From Macrosoma leucophasiata (taxonomy: Eukaryota > Arthropoda > Insecta > Lepidoptera > Hedylidae): a DNA stretch of 64,000 nt. The position numbers were made by a program, and so were the translations under genes. Below are positions 50,181 to 60,985 of the stretch, piece by piece. The notes below the pieces were generated by a model. That model made no database searches. It was not told where the DNA came from and worked only from the letters and a program-made list of their open reading frames with translations. The stretch covers positions 15,146,001 to 15,210,000 of the forward strand of contig JAWQUS010000026.1 of the NCBI GenBank assembly GCA_036365455.1. The letters run 5' to 3'. Positions within the stretch are counted from its first letter, which is position 1; every line of letters starts with the position of its first letter.

Positions 50181-50465
50181 TTTTTTTATATGTAATGAAA
50201 GTGGCGAACAAGCATGCAGTTTACATTGATGTTAAGTGATGACTGCAGCCTATAGACACCCATACAATGACCAGAGGTCAAAATGCAGATGCGCTGCCAC
50301 TCCTGAGGCATTAGGTGTTATGCCTCTGTGCCAGAAATTACAGGGCCGTACATTACCACCTGACCGGAACACGATAGTGCTGAACACTACCGTTTAGCAG
50401 CAAGTATATTAGGTAATACGTTGGTGCCTACGCCCGCGAGCTCCGTCACTGGAGCTCTACCACCA
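50181..50465 (-). mobile_element. Family A element, full length
   Basis: From the T run to TGGAGCTCTACCACCAG. Clean copy. Confidence 0.9.
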
Positions 50466-50475
50466 GCTAGCTGTA

Positions 50476-50519
50476 TTAATTCGTAATTTATGTTCAGAAG
50501 TACATAAATTACGAATTAA
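50476..50519. repeat. Perfect fold-back palindrome, 18-bp arms
   Basis: TTAATTCGTAATTTATGT, an 8-nt spacer, exact inverse to 50519. It lies about 10 bp from the head end of the family A copy. Confidence 0.95.
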
Positions 50520-50566
50520 AACATATTTTGTTCAATAAGGAATGGGACATATAATATATTATAGCG

Positions 50567-50845
50567 TAACTGGCCTGTAATACACGAATGTGTAGGCAGA
50601 GGTAAATGCATGCATTCAAGCATACATGCAAACACCCACTTTTTAGCCCGTGTAATAAATAAGTGGCGAGCGTGTTGACATCTACGGGCACATTACAAAA
50701 CTCCAACGTCTACGGAACTGATGGAAAATGGAAATAGCCCAATTGGACCAGAAAGAAGGGATTTCCTTTACCTCTGGTAGACCGACCCGGGAAGCGAACC
50801 CAGCATAGCAGTGACTGCTACCACTGACTGCTAACGTAACTGTGT
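50567..50845 (-). mobile_element. SINE-B, diverged
   Basis: TGTGTAGGCAGAGGTAAATG, CATTCAAGCATACATGCAAA, CGACCCGGGAAGCGAACCCA. Head partly preserved. Confidence 0.75.
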
Positions 50846-51051
50846 TATATCGATGACGCAATACTTATTGTACCTGCCACTGAATGGTAGTCTTCAGAAT
50901 TACAGTACATAGGTTGTCACAGATTTCTGTCAAAGAGACAAATTGGGTTTAATTATTAGCTTAGGCATCATGGTGGCAACCACAGTTGTCTGAGTAACAA
51001 AACAATGCAAATGGCATGGTTGGAATAGGAATAGGCTGGAGTAGTCACTTA

Positions 51052-51335
51052 CTAATGGCAACCCATTATACGTCCCACTGCTGGGCACGAGTCTCTCCCG
51101 CTTTTTTTTGATGGGAGGCCCGGAGATTTCTCCACCACACTGCTCCAATGAGGGTTGGTGGAGATACGGGTTTTTGGCCAACCCGCTGTCGATTTTCAAA
51201 CCGCCCATAAGGCCTCCGACAAGGTTTAACGACTGCTATCTATCGATAGCAACCGGGACCAGTGGCTTAACGTGAAGCTCGGAAACGCGAATTTTAATTA
51301 GCCGCAGAGCCATGCGCGCTTCCAGCGCGTAGTCA
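51052..51335 (-). mobile_element. Family C SINE, head truncated
   Basis: TGGCAACCCATTATACGTCC, CGACTGCTATCTATCGATAG, ending at GCCGCAGAGCCATGCGCGCT; most of the 5S-like head is deleted. Confidence 0.85.
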
Positions 51336-51370
51336 CTTACCATTCATAAACTGCTTGGTTGTTTATCATT

Positions 51371-51430
51371 TTTGGTAGAGTTCCAGTGACGGAGCCCGCG
51401 GGCGTAGCTACCACCGCTTTACCTAATATT
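51371..51430 (+). mobile_element. Family A head fragment
   Basis: GGTAGAGTTCCAGTGACGGA to TTTACCTAATATTGA. Confidence 0.65.
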
Positions 51431-51463
51431 GATTTATTTATTTAAGCCTTTATTGCTGAATAA

Positions 51464-51835
51464 TTATAATAATAATAATGGCAACCCATTATACGTCCCA
51501 CTGCTGGGCACGAGTCTCTCCCTTTTTTTGGGGGGAGGCCTGGAGCTTACTCCACCACGCTGCTCCAATGCGGATTGGTGGAGGTGGGTGGGTTAGTGGC
51601 CAACCCATTGTCGGATGTTTTCAAACCGTCCATAAGGCCTCCGACAAGGTTTAACGACTGCTATCCATCGATAGCAACCGGGACCGACGGCTTAGCGTGC
51701 CCTCCGAAGCACGGAAACGCGCATTTAATTTGCCACTAGCGGTCACCCATCACACTACCCGACCGCGCCCGTAGTGCTTAACCGAGCAGATCGCTTACGA
51801 TCTACACCAGCCGCTGGGCCATGCGCGCTTCACAC
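51464..51835 (-). mobile_element. Family C SINE, full length with 5S-like head
   Basis: (ATT)n end, CACTGCTGGGCACGAGTCTC, AACGACTGCTATCCATCGAT, then the head reversed: GCGGTCACCCATCACACTAC and CCGACCGCGCCCGTAGTGCT. It matches the 3588 copy throughout. Confidence 0.9.
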
Positions 51836-52272
51836 ACAAACAAGCTATTATCGTTCCCAAGCACTGCTGTCTCTTTCTTACTTTGGTACCTATGTGATTG
51901 GTTAAAAGGGTATAAGTAATAAAAAATTATCCTTTGTTTTATTACTTTTACCCTTTGTGATTTGCAAAATTCTGAGAATCCCTATCTTTAACCCGTGGCA
52001 TCGCCACGCTCGGTAACAAATTACTTTACTTAGAGGTGCGATGCAGAGCACACGTAATTTTGTTATGTGATTGAGTGGTTACAGTTTGTGAGTGAATTGT
52101 TTGCCAAAGGTAAGTTAATTTAGAATAGTATCATTAAAATGTACTTTTGTCGGAAACTTAATGCTGTACTGTTTATTATATATGTATTATTTATAGTTAT
52201 GTTGTTAAATTATAAGAACAACAAGATGTAGAAGCCCTCAAAAAGTTTTCATTCGTTTATCAATATAATTTA
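51836..52272. other. Possible non-coding exon with splice donor
   Basis: GCCAAAGGTAAGTTAA at 52103-52118 is a strong-looking 5' splice site (AAAG|GTAAGT at 52110). Upstream, frames are closed by stops, so only a 5' UTR exon would be possible. No promoter motif is certain. Confidence 0.25.
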
Positions 52273-52502
52273 TATACAGTGCTTATCAAGAAATATTACA
52301 CATCGAGCTTAGGCAAGAGATAATCGGCTAATTTTGAGTTAGTAGGGCATTATCTCTGCTGCACACTGGCACTAAGAGTCCGGTATTGGTCGAAACTTGA
52401 TCATAATGGTGGACAAACGTCAGAAAGGTTGTGTGCGAAAGAGGTAACGCTCTACATAGACGAAATTATCCGAAGTGTTGCGTAGGTACTGTAAGTACTA
52501 AG
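52273..52502 (+). mobile_element. Tc1-like remnant T, copy 2
   Basis: TATACAGTGCTTATCAAGAA start, ATTATCTCTGCTGCACACTG, CGGTATTGGTCGAAACTTGA and GTGTGCGAAAGAGGTAACGC. Partner of 30128-30513 in the opposite orientation. Confidence 0.5.
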
Positions 52503-52771
52503 TATTTGAGACTGGCATTTATTTTGGCCGCTATTTTGTTTTCCTTTTCATTTCACAGCGCACGATACATGCAACCTTGATTATATAATATGTATATAAT
52601 ACAAACATACATTCATTTTTACGTACGAGAAAGTATATCTGTTCGTACTTAGACTTGGGACCCCTTTAAGTTATTTATTTATAATCTATAAAGATTATTA
52701 TTATAATCAAACATAATATCTACTTATAAGCTGCTTATCGGTCTGTTCTAATTTTACTATTTACTTGCAGT

Positions 52772-53203
52772 AAAACTGTCAGAGCAACAACCGAGTGGGT
52801 CTCAAAAGTCCTTAAAGATTTCGTGGCGTCGAAAAGAGGTAAACAGATGCTACTCAGAGGAGGGTACAAATATCACAAAATAAGAAATAATAAGGATGAC
52901 CGATCTACATGGTATTGCGTCCAAAGGGCCATTTGTAATGCAGTATTGGTTATCACTAGCACTAATCTAATTAAATGAGAATCAAGGCATGATTGTAAAC
53001 CGGATTTCGCAGCTAATGACTACACCAAACGTTTTGACAACTGTCGTCAAAGAGTTGTAGCAGATATCAAGACCCCGATCCCAAGAATCTTCCGAAAAAC
53101 CGTAGCTGACATAAAAAACAGTACTTTTGATTTAAACAAGAAAATCCCACAATTTAAAAATGTGAAATCAACATTTTATAAACAAAGATGCAAAGCGCTG
53201 AGT
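52772..53203 (+). pseudogene. FLYWCH zinc-finger pseudogene, MULE-like
   Basis: One frame from 52772 reads DFVASKRGKQMLLRGGYKYH, then STWYCVQRAICNAVLV, an in-frame TGA at 52976-52978, then ESRHDCKPDF. This is a FLYWCH-type zinc finger: RGK..L...GY.Y, WYC with a second Cys, and a terminal His/Cys pair. About 70 residues further, IPRIFRKTVADIKN and IPQFKNVKSTFYKQRCKAL resemble the segment between FLYWCH and the transposase in insect MULE-type proteins. No transposase domain follows. A pyrimidine-rich TTTACTTGCAG ends at 52770, just before the frame, like a 3' splice site. The single stop and missing 3' part make this a pseudogene or fragment. A decayed host gene is the alternative. Confidence 0.7.
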
Positions 53204-53954
53204 GTTACAGTTTTTTTTTTAATATATTTATGTTTTGCCAACAATTCCTTGACTTTTACCTAAATTATATCACCCTACTTAAGATTTTACATTCGGACTG
53301 TACAAATATTGCTTTAAAAAAAGTTGCGGACCAATCGCCACTCAAAAATATTAAGATTAATGGACGTGGTCGTTTTGCCCGAATCGGACGAAACTCATCG
53401 GACCAAACGCCTACTAAGCCTAGAAGTAGAAGCAACTATCTATCCCGTGTTATAAATTTATAGTATACATTTTTCCCTAGACAATGATATATTCAAACGG
53501 CTAATTGGATTGAATCCACTAATAATAAGAAATAAATTTACAATAATTTTCACGTCCAACAAATCCACTATTCTCCAGTCCAATACCAAAAGAAAAGCAA
53601 AACTATATGCCCATACTTCTTCGGTTCATTGTGATTCAGAGATTACCATATCCCATCGCTCACCTATTTCCTTAGCGGAACTTGAGATGATACGAGTACA
53701 AATATATGTCACATTACGTAGTACGCAAGAGAATACGAAAGGAGAAAATGTCAGTGATTTCCCTGACATGTTCTTACAAAAGCCTTCGCCGGTCATGGCA
53801 AAATCAATAGTTTTTGGCGACACGCCAGTTAGGGAAATATGTTTACCAGGCAGTGAGCAATGCTCTGATCATTGTTTTTGTAGTAAATTAGACATATGGG
53901 TAGATGGAGGTGGAAGTAATTTTGATTTAAGCCTGGAAAACATATTTCGACATT
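53204..53954. other. Open frames without recognised domains
   Basis: A 91-codon frame (53188-53463) ends in a basic Arg-rich stretch (GRGRFARIGRNSSDQTP), and a 152-codon frame (53510-53968) contains ALDIWVDGGG-like residues near its end before running into SINE-D. Neither matches a MULE catalytic motif that I can recognise. They may be decayed downstream parts of the FLYWCH gene. Confidence 0.2.
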
Positions 53955-54150
53955 GTCGACCCGGTTAGTCCAGCGGTGCGAAACCACCGTTTGTTTCGAA
54001 GGGTCGCGGGTTCGATCCCCGCACCGGAACAAATATTTGTATGGCCTACAGATATTTGTTTCGGGTCTGGGTGTTTGTGTATGTATTGTATGTGTACAAC
54101 GGCATCTACGACACAGTTTTATAATTATAATACCTAATGTAGAAATGTGA
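53955..54150 (+). mobile_element. SINE-D, best copy
   Basis: ACCCGGTTAGTCCAGCGGTG (box A), GGGTCGCGGGTTCGATCCCC (box B), then ATTTGTATGGCCTACAGATA and GGTCTGGGTGTTTGTGTATG. Confidence 0.9.
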
Positions 54151-54235
54151 GTGGAAGCGTATTTTATCTAAAAAAAACGAACATTTACGCCAAAATTTGA
54201 TCGAAGAGACAAGCAGAGGTACACGTGTTAGGCAC

Positions 54236-54400
54236 AGTAACTTCATAACATAACTCTGTATTCATCGAAGGGGAAGGTAGAGGTAAATGCTTTCAATCAT
54301 ACATACAAACCCACACACAGGAACCTAGAATGCATGCCATTTAACGGCAATGTGGCGAGCTTCTGGCCATCTCCAGTCTAAGTATTGAGAGAATACTGGG
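54236..54400 (-). mobile_element. SINE-B, degraded body
   Basis: TCATCGAAGGGGAAGGTAGA, TTTCAATCATACATACAAAC and GCGAGCTTCTGGCCATCTCC. Confidence 0.6.
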
Positions 54401-54439
54401 TAACTTCTGTAAAATTCAAATCTTGGTGATATTAATGTC

Positions 54440-54690
54440 CTCCAGACCGAATTTCGGTCACGGCGGCCAATCTCAACGGAGACTTGCCAACTGCGCGGGA
54501 GATATTATAGTGCACAAGTGTATGAGCAAACACGGGTGCACTCTCTATTCCTTTACTCTCATAGCCCGATGGGACGGCAATGCAACACGGCCGGAGAGAG
54601 ATCGGGCGCAGGACCGAATGCTTTACGTGATCTCCGAGGCACGACCAGACTCTACCACTGAGCCAACGAGGCAGACAAGGTAGGGTGGTG
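54440..54690 (-). repeat. Dispersed LINE-like repeat (CACGGCGGCCAATCTCAA)
   Basis: TTTCGGTCACGGCGGCCAAT, GTGCACTCTCTATTCCTTTA and AGAGATCGGGCGCAGGACCG form a well-known Lepidopteran dispersed sequence (from memory). Frames inside are incidental. Confidence 0.5.
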
Positions 54691-54699
54691 ATATTGGTA

Positions 54700-55147
54700 T
54701 AGGTGGGATACCACCCTGGAATAAAAAGCAGGAGTGTATCAGTAATGAACTGGTAGTGGTCCGGTACCTACTTGACTCCTTTTTGCATGCGTAAAAGCAG
54801 TCAAAAAGTTCTGTAAAATACGTTTAAGAAATATTTTAATTTTCAATTCAGTGTACAATTAGCTGAATGATTTAAAATTACACGTTAACGACAAAAAACA
54901 TCTCAAAATTAAAGAGACCCAATAAACATTTTCTAAGACAAAAGAATAAAATGTTCGCTGGGATGATGGTAGATAAATAATTTTCTTACTAATAAAAGGT
55001 TTGCGTTTAAGAAACACTGTAATTTCCTTTAACAATTTTTCCAGGCTTTAACGAAACTAGATGAAAATTCGGTGGATTGGAATGATTCGTGTTCATTTAT
55101 AATTTTGAAACAATTCAGCTGTACAGTTTTTTTCGTTGTTTTTTGTT
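54700..55147. other. No gene recognised
   Basis: AT-rich. A TGGTAGATAAATAATTTTC segment near 54966 has no match elsewhere. Confidence 0.35.
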
Positions 55148-55262
55148 CATCATTTCAGCCGAAATACGTCCACAGCTGGACTGTAATCGCCACGCTTGGT
55201 ATGCGGATTGGGATCGCAGTGGCGACAGTTTTATCGCAGGATGCCACCTATCTTGAGTTATA
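55148..55262 (-). mobile_element. RTE-type LINE 3' end, degraded
   Basis: CATCATTTCAGCCGAAATAC and GTCCACAGCTGGACTG, then ATCGCCACGCTTGGTATGCG, which also follows the fragment at 10985. Confidence 0.65.
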
Positions 55263-55304
55263 GCCAGCGGTAGTAATACGGGCGGTATTACTACCGCTGA
55301 TATT

Positions 55305-55440
55305 CAAATGATTTGACCACCATTGTTTGGTTGACTGACTGGATCAGCGAAAGAATTCTTTTTTAGGAAGAGAACTCTTGCGCTAGTGGGCGGTGGGGTC
55401 GTCACGTCCCGACTCCAATACGTCCCGACGCTATTTTTTT
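55305..55440 (+). repeat. Dispersed repeat P, copy 3
   Basis: TTTGACCACCATTGTTTGGT, TGACTGACTG and GGCGGTGGGGTCGTCACGTC. Confidence 0.65.
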
Positions 55441-55516
55441 TTAGTTTCATCTCATCGTCGTCGTCTTTTTTTAAAACAGGAATAATGTCTATTTCTGTTT
55501 TAAAGAAGTGTTAAGT

Positions 55517-55775
55517 TACTGGTGGTAGAGCTCCAGTGACGGTGCTCGCGGGCGTAGGCACCACCGCGTTACCTAATATACTTGCCGCTAAATGGTACTG
55601 TTCAGCACTATCGTGTTCAGGTCAGGTGGTAATGTACGGCCCTGCAATTTCCGGCACAGAGGCATAACACCTAATGCCTCAGGAGTGGCAGCGCATCTGC
55701 ATTTTGACCTCTGGTCATTGATGTTAACATCAATGTGAACTGCATGCTTGTTTGCCACTATTATCTATTACATTA
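55517..55775 (+). mobile_element. Family A element, near full length
   Basis: From TACTGGTGGTAGAGCTCCAG to TTGCCACTATTATCTATTAC; a deletion removes the GTGTGGGTGTCTATAGG part. Confidence 0.85.
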
Positions 55776-55854
55776 AAAAAAAAGTTAAGTGTTAAATGGA
55801 TTATTCGTATACGGCATAAATAACCTACGTTAAAGTATTTTATGCTCGGCGTTT

Positions 55855-56163
55855 ACCTACTGGATCGAATCAGAAAGTAAGAAATCCGCGGGCGAACGAA
55901 AGTCGCCGACATAGCCAAGCAGATCTCCAAGCTGAAGTGGCAGGGCACATAGCTCGGAGAACCGATAGCCGCTGGGGCAGAAAGGTTCTCGAGTGGAGAC
56001 CACGTATTGGCAAGCGCAGCGTAGGACATCCACCTGCAAGATGGATCGACGACCTGGTCAAGGCTGCAGGTACCCGCTGGATGCACATCGCTTCCGATCG
56101 GTCGGCATGGAGGTCATTGGGGGAGGCCTACGTTCAGCATTGAACGTCCTATGGCAGATATGA
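55855..56163 (+). pseudogene. RTE-type LINE ORF C-terminus, second copy
   Basis: It encodes KVADIAKQISKLKWQ, a frameshift from a 5-base deletion at about 55942, then GHIARRTDSRWGRKVLEW, GKRSVGHPPARWIDDLVKAA and SLGEAYVQH ending near 56143. It aligns with the 30530 copy but is more decayed, and lacks the (TGA)n tail (ATATGATGTTGTTATGG instead). Truncated at both ends; no function. Confidence 0.9.
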
Positions 56164-56164
56164 T

Positions 56165-56310
56165 GTTGTTATGGCTCTGTGCCGTAAATTACAGGTACAG
56201 TGCCTACCACATGACCGGAACACAATTAACGCTGCCACTAAGTAGCACCGGAAAGTAGATTAAGTAATACAGTACTGTCTACGCCCTCCAGCTTCACTCG
56301 AGCTATTTTT
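56165..56310 (-). mobile_element. Family A element, degraded
   Basis: GGCTCTGTGCCGTAAATTAC, CACATGACCGGAACACAATT and AGATTAAGTAATACAGTACT. Confidence 0.65.
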
Positions 56311-56699
56311 ATGATATAAATAACATATTTAATACTTGGCCTGGTATAGGCTATTTGGACCGAATACGTAGTTTTTTATAACCAATAGTAACAATAAACA
56401 TTCAACGAAAATTCAAGCGAAACTAAACATCCGAAGTCGAAACCCCATCTAACAGAATGTTAAGACCGGCCTGCATAATACGCCAACTTGGTCCAAGTGC
56501 CCAATAGTTGGGCGCATAATGTTCGAACTTTGGTAGTGAATGAAGCAAAATGAATCCCTTTTATTATTAAACTCCTGTAATTAATATCTGACGGTAGCGT
56601 CAGGTGTCCCAGTATGCCTGCGTTGTAGATAAGCAGCTATGTTATGGGCAATGGGTATTTCGTGATTTGACTAATTTATTTTAGGCGCGGTGTATCCTA
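56311..56699. other. No gene recognised
   Basis: AT-rich; no repeat match. Confidence 0.35.
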
Positions 56700-56898
56700 T
56701 TCGACTTATATTATAAATGCGAAAGTTTTTATGTATAGGCGGATGTTTGTTACTTTATCACGTAAAAACTAAGGAATAGATTTAATGAAACTTTACCATA
56801 ATATAGCTTATACATCAGAATAACACATAGGTTACCATTTATAAAGACATTGTGTGTACTAATCCTGCGCAGACGAAGTAGCGGGCACCATCTAGTAA
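56700..56898 (+). mobile_element. Helitron, non-autonomous (about 200 bp)
   Basis: It starts near TTATATTATAAATGCGAAAG and ends GACGAAGTAGCGGGCACCAT followed by CTAGTA: 5' and 3' signatures of Lep1-type Helitrons. Complete but short. Confidence 0.75.
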
Positions 56899-57961
56899 TT
56901 TATGTTGCGTTGCCATAAACTTGGTGAATGTACCTAATGTTGGCTGTATATACAAGTCAATGTAATGAATATTATGAATTTATGATTAATGCTTCAAGTT
57001 ACCCGAAAATTATGACACTTGATTTCTTATTGTTCTTGGACCCTATAGGGTCTCTGCTGCTTCAGGAATTCTCGACAGCGTAGGCACCACCATATGTTAA
57101 TGTACGTCCTATAAATCCTGTCATGGAAATTTCTGATTTCACGTAGTTTTTAAAGGCTTAATTACAGTAAGGCAGTATTTACTAATACTCGTATAAAAAT
57201 GAGCACCGTAGATTTCGATGAATCGTTGATACTTCTTCTGCCTCTTTGCTGAAAATATGGGACCATACATATTAATGCACTTAAGTTATCTTTGTAGAAT
57301 GTTCATAAAGTATTTTGAAGTCACTTCGACATTTCTCCAATTGCCCATAAAATATTTTGTACTGCAACATGCACGGTAAAGCCGGGTTGGACAATTTATC
57401 TTAATAAGCAGCCGGTTTCGTATTAGAATTAATCAGGCGGCGCATTAATCCTTTTAATTTCACTTGAGATTAAAAGTGCACTAGCCTGATATTGGATTCC
57501 GATATTAAAACTTGAACACAGAATAAGAACCAATTTATTGGTTGGCAATATTATACTATAATGCTGGTATAGCTCAATTTGTATCGCTTTGTTGAGTTTC
57601 AAATAAGCAACTTAGGGCTAGCAGCACGTAGGTAACTCCCCTGGGTATGCAAATGTTCATAGGTGACGGTAACCACTTTCCATCAGGTGGTCCGTCTGCT
57701 TGTCTATCAATCCTTTGACATTAAAAAGCAATACCATCAGTATTGCAGATGTGGTTTTTCTTTATCTTCAATGCAAATCACGTCGGTATTCCTTAAAAAA
57801 ATTGCATTGGTTCTTCTCATCGAATCAGGTAGGTACTCATATTTCTTGAATGGGTAGGCACAGGTCTTCCTCATATCGTGTTCCCCATAACTAAGGGTCG
57901 TGATTCTCCGGACCAATGATATTTTCTCAAAAACAATGTATCTTCATCTGTGCGGCAGCAT
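56899..57961. other. About 1 kb without a recognised gene
   Basis: AT-rich. GGCACCACCATATGTTAATGTACG at 57081-57104 is a tiny family A remnant. A 64-codon frame (57663-57857) is unremarkable. Confidence 0.4.
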
Positions 57962-58112
57962 GTATGTATGTATCTTCACGCCAGGTCCCTAACGGGGTAG
58001 GCTGACAGTGTTAAGTGCCAGATATCCCAGTCCTGACACACCTCCCGTGCCTCATCTATTTTCATCATTCTCTTCATACATGCACGCCAATTCCTTATAC
58101 TTTTGACTCCAC
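57962..58112. repeat. Dispersed repeat H, copy 1
   Basis: ATGTATGTATCTTCACGCCA, GGTCCCTAACGGGGTAGGC and CATTCTCTTCATACATGCAC; partner at 63024. The CACGCC..GGGGTAGGCAGAG part recalls the SINE-B tail. Confidence 0.75.
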
Positions 58113-58199
58113 CATCAGACAGAATTCGACCTATTTGGTTTTGTTAGGCCAGTCTCTTGCAGCAGCATGATTGTGTACAATCCCCGTAGAGTATATATC

Positions 58200-58350
58200 C
58201 TTGGAACTTACTTACTTACTTCGCTGGCTCAGCGACCCAAAGTGAGTCTTGGCCTCCGAAACGAGAGAATTCCACCTTCTCCTATCTTGAGCGATTTCAG
58301 GCCAGTTGTGGATCCGAAGTTCACGCAGGTCTGCCTGTGGATCTGCTTTA
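58200..58350. repeat. Dispersed repeat (CTTACTTACTTCGCTGGCTC)
   Basis: AAAGTGAGTCTTGGCCTCCG, GAGAGAATTCCACCTTCTCC and GATCCGAAGTTCACGCAGGT. From memory this resembles a common arthropod LINE-related sequence; single copy here. Confidence 0.4.
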
Positions 58351-58554
58351 TCGGTAGGTACGCTTTATTGGAACACTATTAGTGAAACATGACAAAATTG
58401 AATAAATTAATGCTCGTATTTCAAAATTCCAATGCAGTCTGGATTACATTGCAAAAGTCAACATAATATCACACCGGATATTGTTTTCAGTCGCTCTAGT
58501 TACACTGTTCAGTGGGAAATCGTTTTGCATTATTTACAACGTGCGAAAATAGAA

Positions 58555-58680
58555 CAATACGGGCCACCGGCCGCGTGGCCCGCCGTGGACCGGAGGGGAG
58601 TATGCGTGCTTTCCCCTCTATCAAAGTGCAAGCCCAAGTGGGCCTATACCTGTCGCCTTGAAGTTAACATGTCTGCGTGA
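58555..58680 (+). repeat. Dispersed repeat F, copy 2
   Basis: GTGGACCGGAGGGGAGTATG, AAGCCCAAGTGGGCCTATAC and CTGTCGCCTTGAAGTTAACA. Confidence 0.75.
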
Positions 58681-58685
58681 TATTA

Positions 58686-58719
58686 TTTATGTATTTTGTT
58701 AAAGAACAAAATACATAAA
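58686..58719. repeat. Perfect fold-back palindrome, 15-bp arms
   Basis: TTTATGTATTTTGTT, spacer AAAG, exact inverse. It lies a few bases after repeat F. Confidence 0.95.
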
Positions 58720-58794
58720 AATTTTACACACTTTTTTTTTTTTACGTTAGTGACGTCAAGGTTTGATTTTCGTAGCAATACGTTGTATGTGTTC

Positions 58795-58955
58795 AGGACT
58801 ATCGTGTTCTGGTTAGATGGTAAAGTATGGCCCCGTAATAACTATCACAGAGACATAACAACTGAGGTCTCAGGGGTGGCAACGCATCTACATTTTGACC
58901 TATGATCTTTGTGTGGGTGTCTATAGGCTGCATTCATCACTTAACATCATGGTTT
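58795..58955 (+). mobile_element. Family A2 element, 3' half
   Basis: GGACTATCGTGTTCTGGTTA, GTAATAACTATCACAGAGAC and ACATAACAACTGAGGTCTCA. It shows the undisturbed A2 sequence across the nested site at 7665. Confidence 0.8.
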
Positions 58956-59104
58956 CTGAGTAGGAACGACCAATTTTCTATAGATGGCGCCACTGTATTT
59001 TGATGATCCCATGCGCGCTGGACACAGCCAGTCAAAAATTAAATTCAACCGATAAAACCGTAAAAGGCTAAGGATAAAATTATTTTTTTTGGCCTTAATA
59101 CAAC

Positions 59105-59305
59105 TCGGTGAGTCCAGCAGTGCGAGATGAGCGTTTGATTCGAAGGGTCGCGGATTCAATCCCCGCACCGGGACAAATAATTGTATGGCCTACAGATATT
59201 TGTTTCGGGTCTGGGCTTTTGTATATGTGTTGTGTGTATACAAAGGCACCCACGACACAGGTTTATACCTACTGTGGGACTGTGAGTGTAAGCGTATTTT
59301 TTTTA
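59105..59305 (+). mobile_element. SINE-D, third copy
   Basis: GTGAGTCCAGCAGTGCGAGA, GGGTCGCGGATTCAATCCCC (box B mutated, ATTCAATCC) and ATTGTATGGCCTACAGATAT. Confidence 0.85.
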
Positions 59306-59317
59306 TTTACTTATTCC

Positions 59318-59530
59318 ACATTCCACCTATTGGGATTTATTCATTTTCTGGAAATTTGTCACTACCTCGAAGTTTGGTAATGTGCCCGGAGATGTCAACA
59401 GGCTCGCTACCTGTTACATGGGCCAAAACATATCCGGCGAATCGTGGGTGTTTGCATATATGCTCGAATGCATGCATTTGCCTCTGCCTACCACTTCAGG
59501 GATTACAGGCGTGAAATAACGTTTTTTTAC
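59318..59530 (+). mobile_element. SINE-B body, 5'-truncated
   Basis: ATTGGGATTTATTCATTTTC to GGGATTACAGGCGTGAAATA followed by ACGTTTTTTT. It directly follows SINE-D. Confidence 0.8.
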
Positions 59531-59828
59531 GTTACATTCCGACTATCGCATTAGCCCCAAACGATCCCCATTATCGAAGCAACGACCCTTTTATAGGTGC
59601 ATTTTAGTAAAACGGTGACCCTTGTCTCGACGTGTTCAGACCCTATAAAATATGCAAAGCATTACAGTTTTATCTCGCCACCGTCATGTGCTTAATGTTT
59701 ACGATACTGTAAAAAATATATGTGTACAGGCAGGCAATAAAAGACCGTGGTAAAACAATATGATTACACCCTGTGTAAGGCAAGGAAATACTGAACTCGA
59801 TCAAGGAAACGGATGATATTAACTTGTT
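59531..59828. other. No gene recognised
   Basis: Mixed sequence, no match. Confidence 0.3.
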
Positions 59829-60078
59829 TTTTTTTATGTAATGGAAGTGGAAAACAATGTAGTTCACATTGATGTTAAGTGATAACTGCAGCCTATAGAC
59901 ACCCACAGAAAGACCAAGGTCAAAATGCAGATGTGTTACCGCTCCTGAGGCCTAAGGTGTTATTCCCCTGTTCCGGAAATTACAGGGCCGTACATTACCA
60001 CTTGACCGGAACACGATAGTGCTGAACGCTACCATTTAGCGGCAAGTATATGAGGTAATGCGGCGGTACCTACGCCTA
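59829..60078 (-). mobile_element. Family A element, head-truncated
   Basis: From TTTTTTATGTAATGGAAGTG to AATGCGGCGGTACCTACGCC. Confidence 0.85.
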
Positions 60079-60129
60079 AGATACATAGACTAAATTCAAT
60101 CTTTCCCAACAACCAAAATAACATTATGT

Positions 60130-60240
60130 TATTGGTAAACAGAAACAATTTCACATTTAAGCATCTAGCGACAGGTATAGGCTCATTTGGGCTTGTTCTT
60201 TGACAGAGGGGAAAGTCTGCATATGGCTACTCCCTACTAC
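60130..60240 (-). repeat. Dispersed repeat F, copy 3
   Basis: CATCTAGCGACAGGTATAGG and TTCTTTGACAGAGGGGAAAG, ending ATATGGCTACTCCCT. Confidence 0.7.
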
Positions 60241-60569
60241 TAAAAATTATATTTTATGATCAACAAAAACTTATTAGCAATTATATATATATATACTATA
60301 TTTATTAGCAACTTTCAATACACAAAAAATATTACCAACATTAACAAATTCGAACCACATTTGCGAATTCTTTTCGCGTGTATCACAAAATCGACAACAC
60401 TTCTTCAAACCCTTTTCCCGTGTTTCGCATTCCAGCTTCTGCGGTCTCCAACAGGCACGCGAGAAAAATTCGCAAATATGGCGCTCACAATGTGTGGTTA
60501 TGATCAAAATTACGACAAAAAATTATCAATATTGCTTTGAATTTTTCTTCACATATTCAAATTTTAAGT
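60241..60569. other. Overlapping frames, no gene recognised
   Basis: Frames of 77 and 94 codons on opposite strands (60256-60540) overlap almost fully. Neither has a domain. Confidence 0.3.
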
Positions 60570-60675
60570 AATGTCCGGCCCTGTAATATCCGGCACAGAG
60601 GCATAACACCTTAGGCCTCAGGAGTAGTAACGCATCTGCATTTTGACCTTGGTATTTGTGTGGGTGTCTATAGAG
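60570..60675 (+). mobile_element. Family A element, internal fragment
   Basis: GTCCGGCCCTGTAATATCCG to GTGGGTGTCTATAGA; both ends missing. Confidence 0.7.
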
Positions 60676-60754
60676 AAAAACAGTAGCTACATTTAAGTTT
60701 TTAACCAATCCATAAATAAAGGAAAAGACACTAACCCATGTCTTTTGCTAAAGT

Positions 60755-60985
60755 ATTCCTTATTTATTTTTTATTAACATTTAAGCACATTTTTAGAATA
60801 GAATACCAATAAAAAAATATACGAAAATTCTATGTTATATCTTACAAAACCTTTATTTAATATAAGCTGAAAAATATTTATTAATTTATTCTTCAATGCA
60901 CCGAGTACATTAGGTGGACTTAATGCCACTAGGCATTCTCTAACAGTCAACCTTTGGGATGTGGGACAGGATTGTAAAGGGTGCA
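60755..60985 (-). mobile_element. LINE 3' UTR fragment (CR1/Jockey-like)
   Basis: CCTTATTTATTTTTTATTAA start, then GGTGGACTTAATGCCACTAG and GCATTCTCTAACAGTCAACC, a phrase common in antisense 3' ends of moth LINEs (from memory). Confidence 0.5.

Noticed and set aside
53510..53968. A MULE transposase catalytic domain downstream of FLYWCH
   Set aside because: I could not find the expected catalytic motifs, and the frame ends inside SINE-D. Kept only as an unrecognised open frame.
60256..60540. A 94-residue protein
   Set aside because: An opposite-strand frame covers almost the same bases; neither shows a motif.
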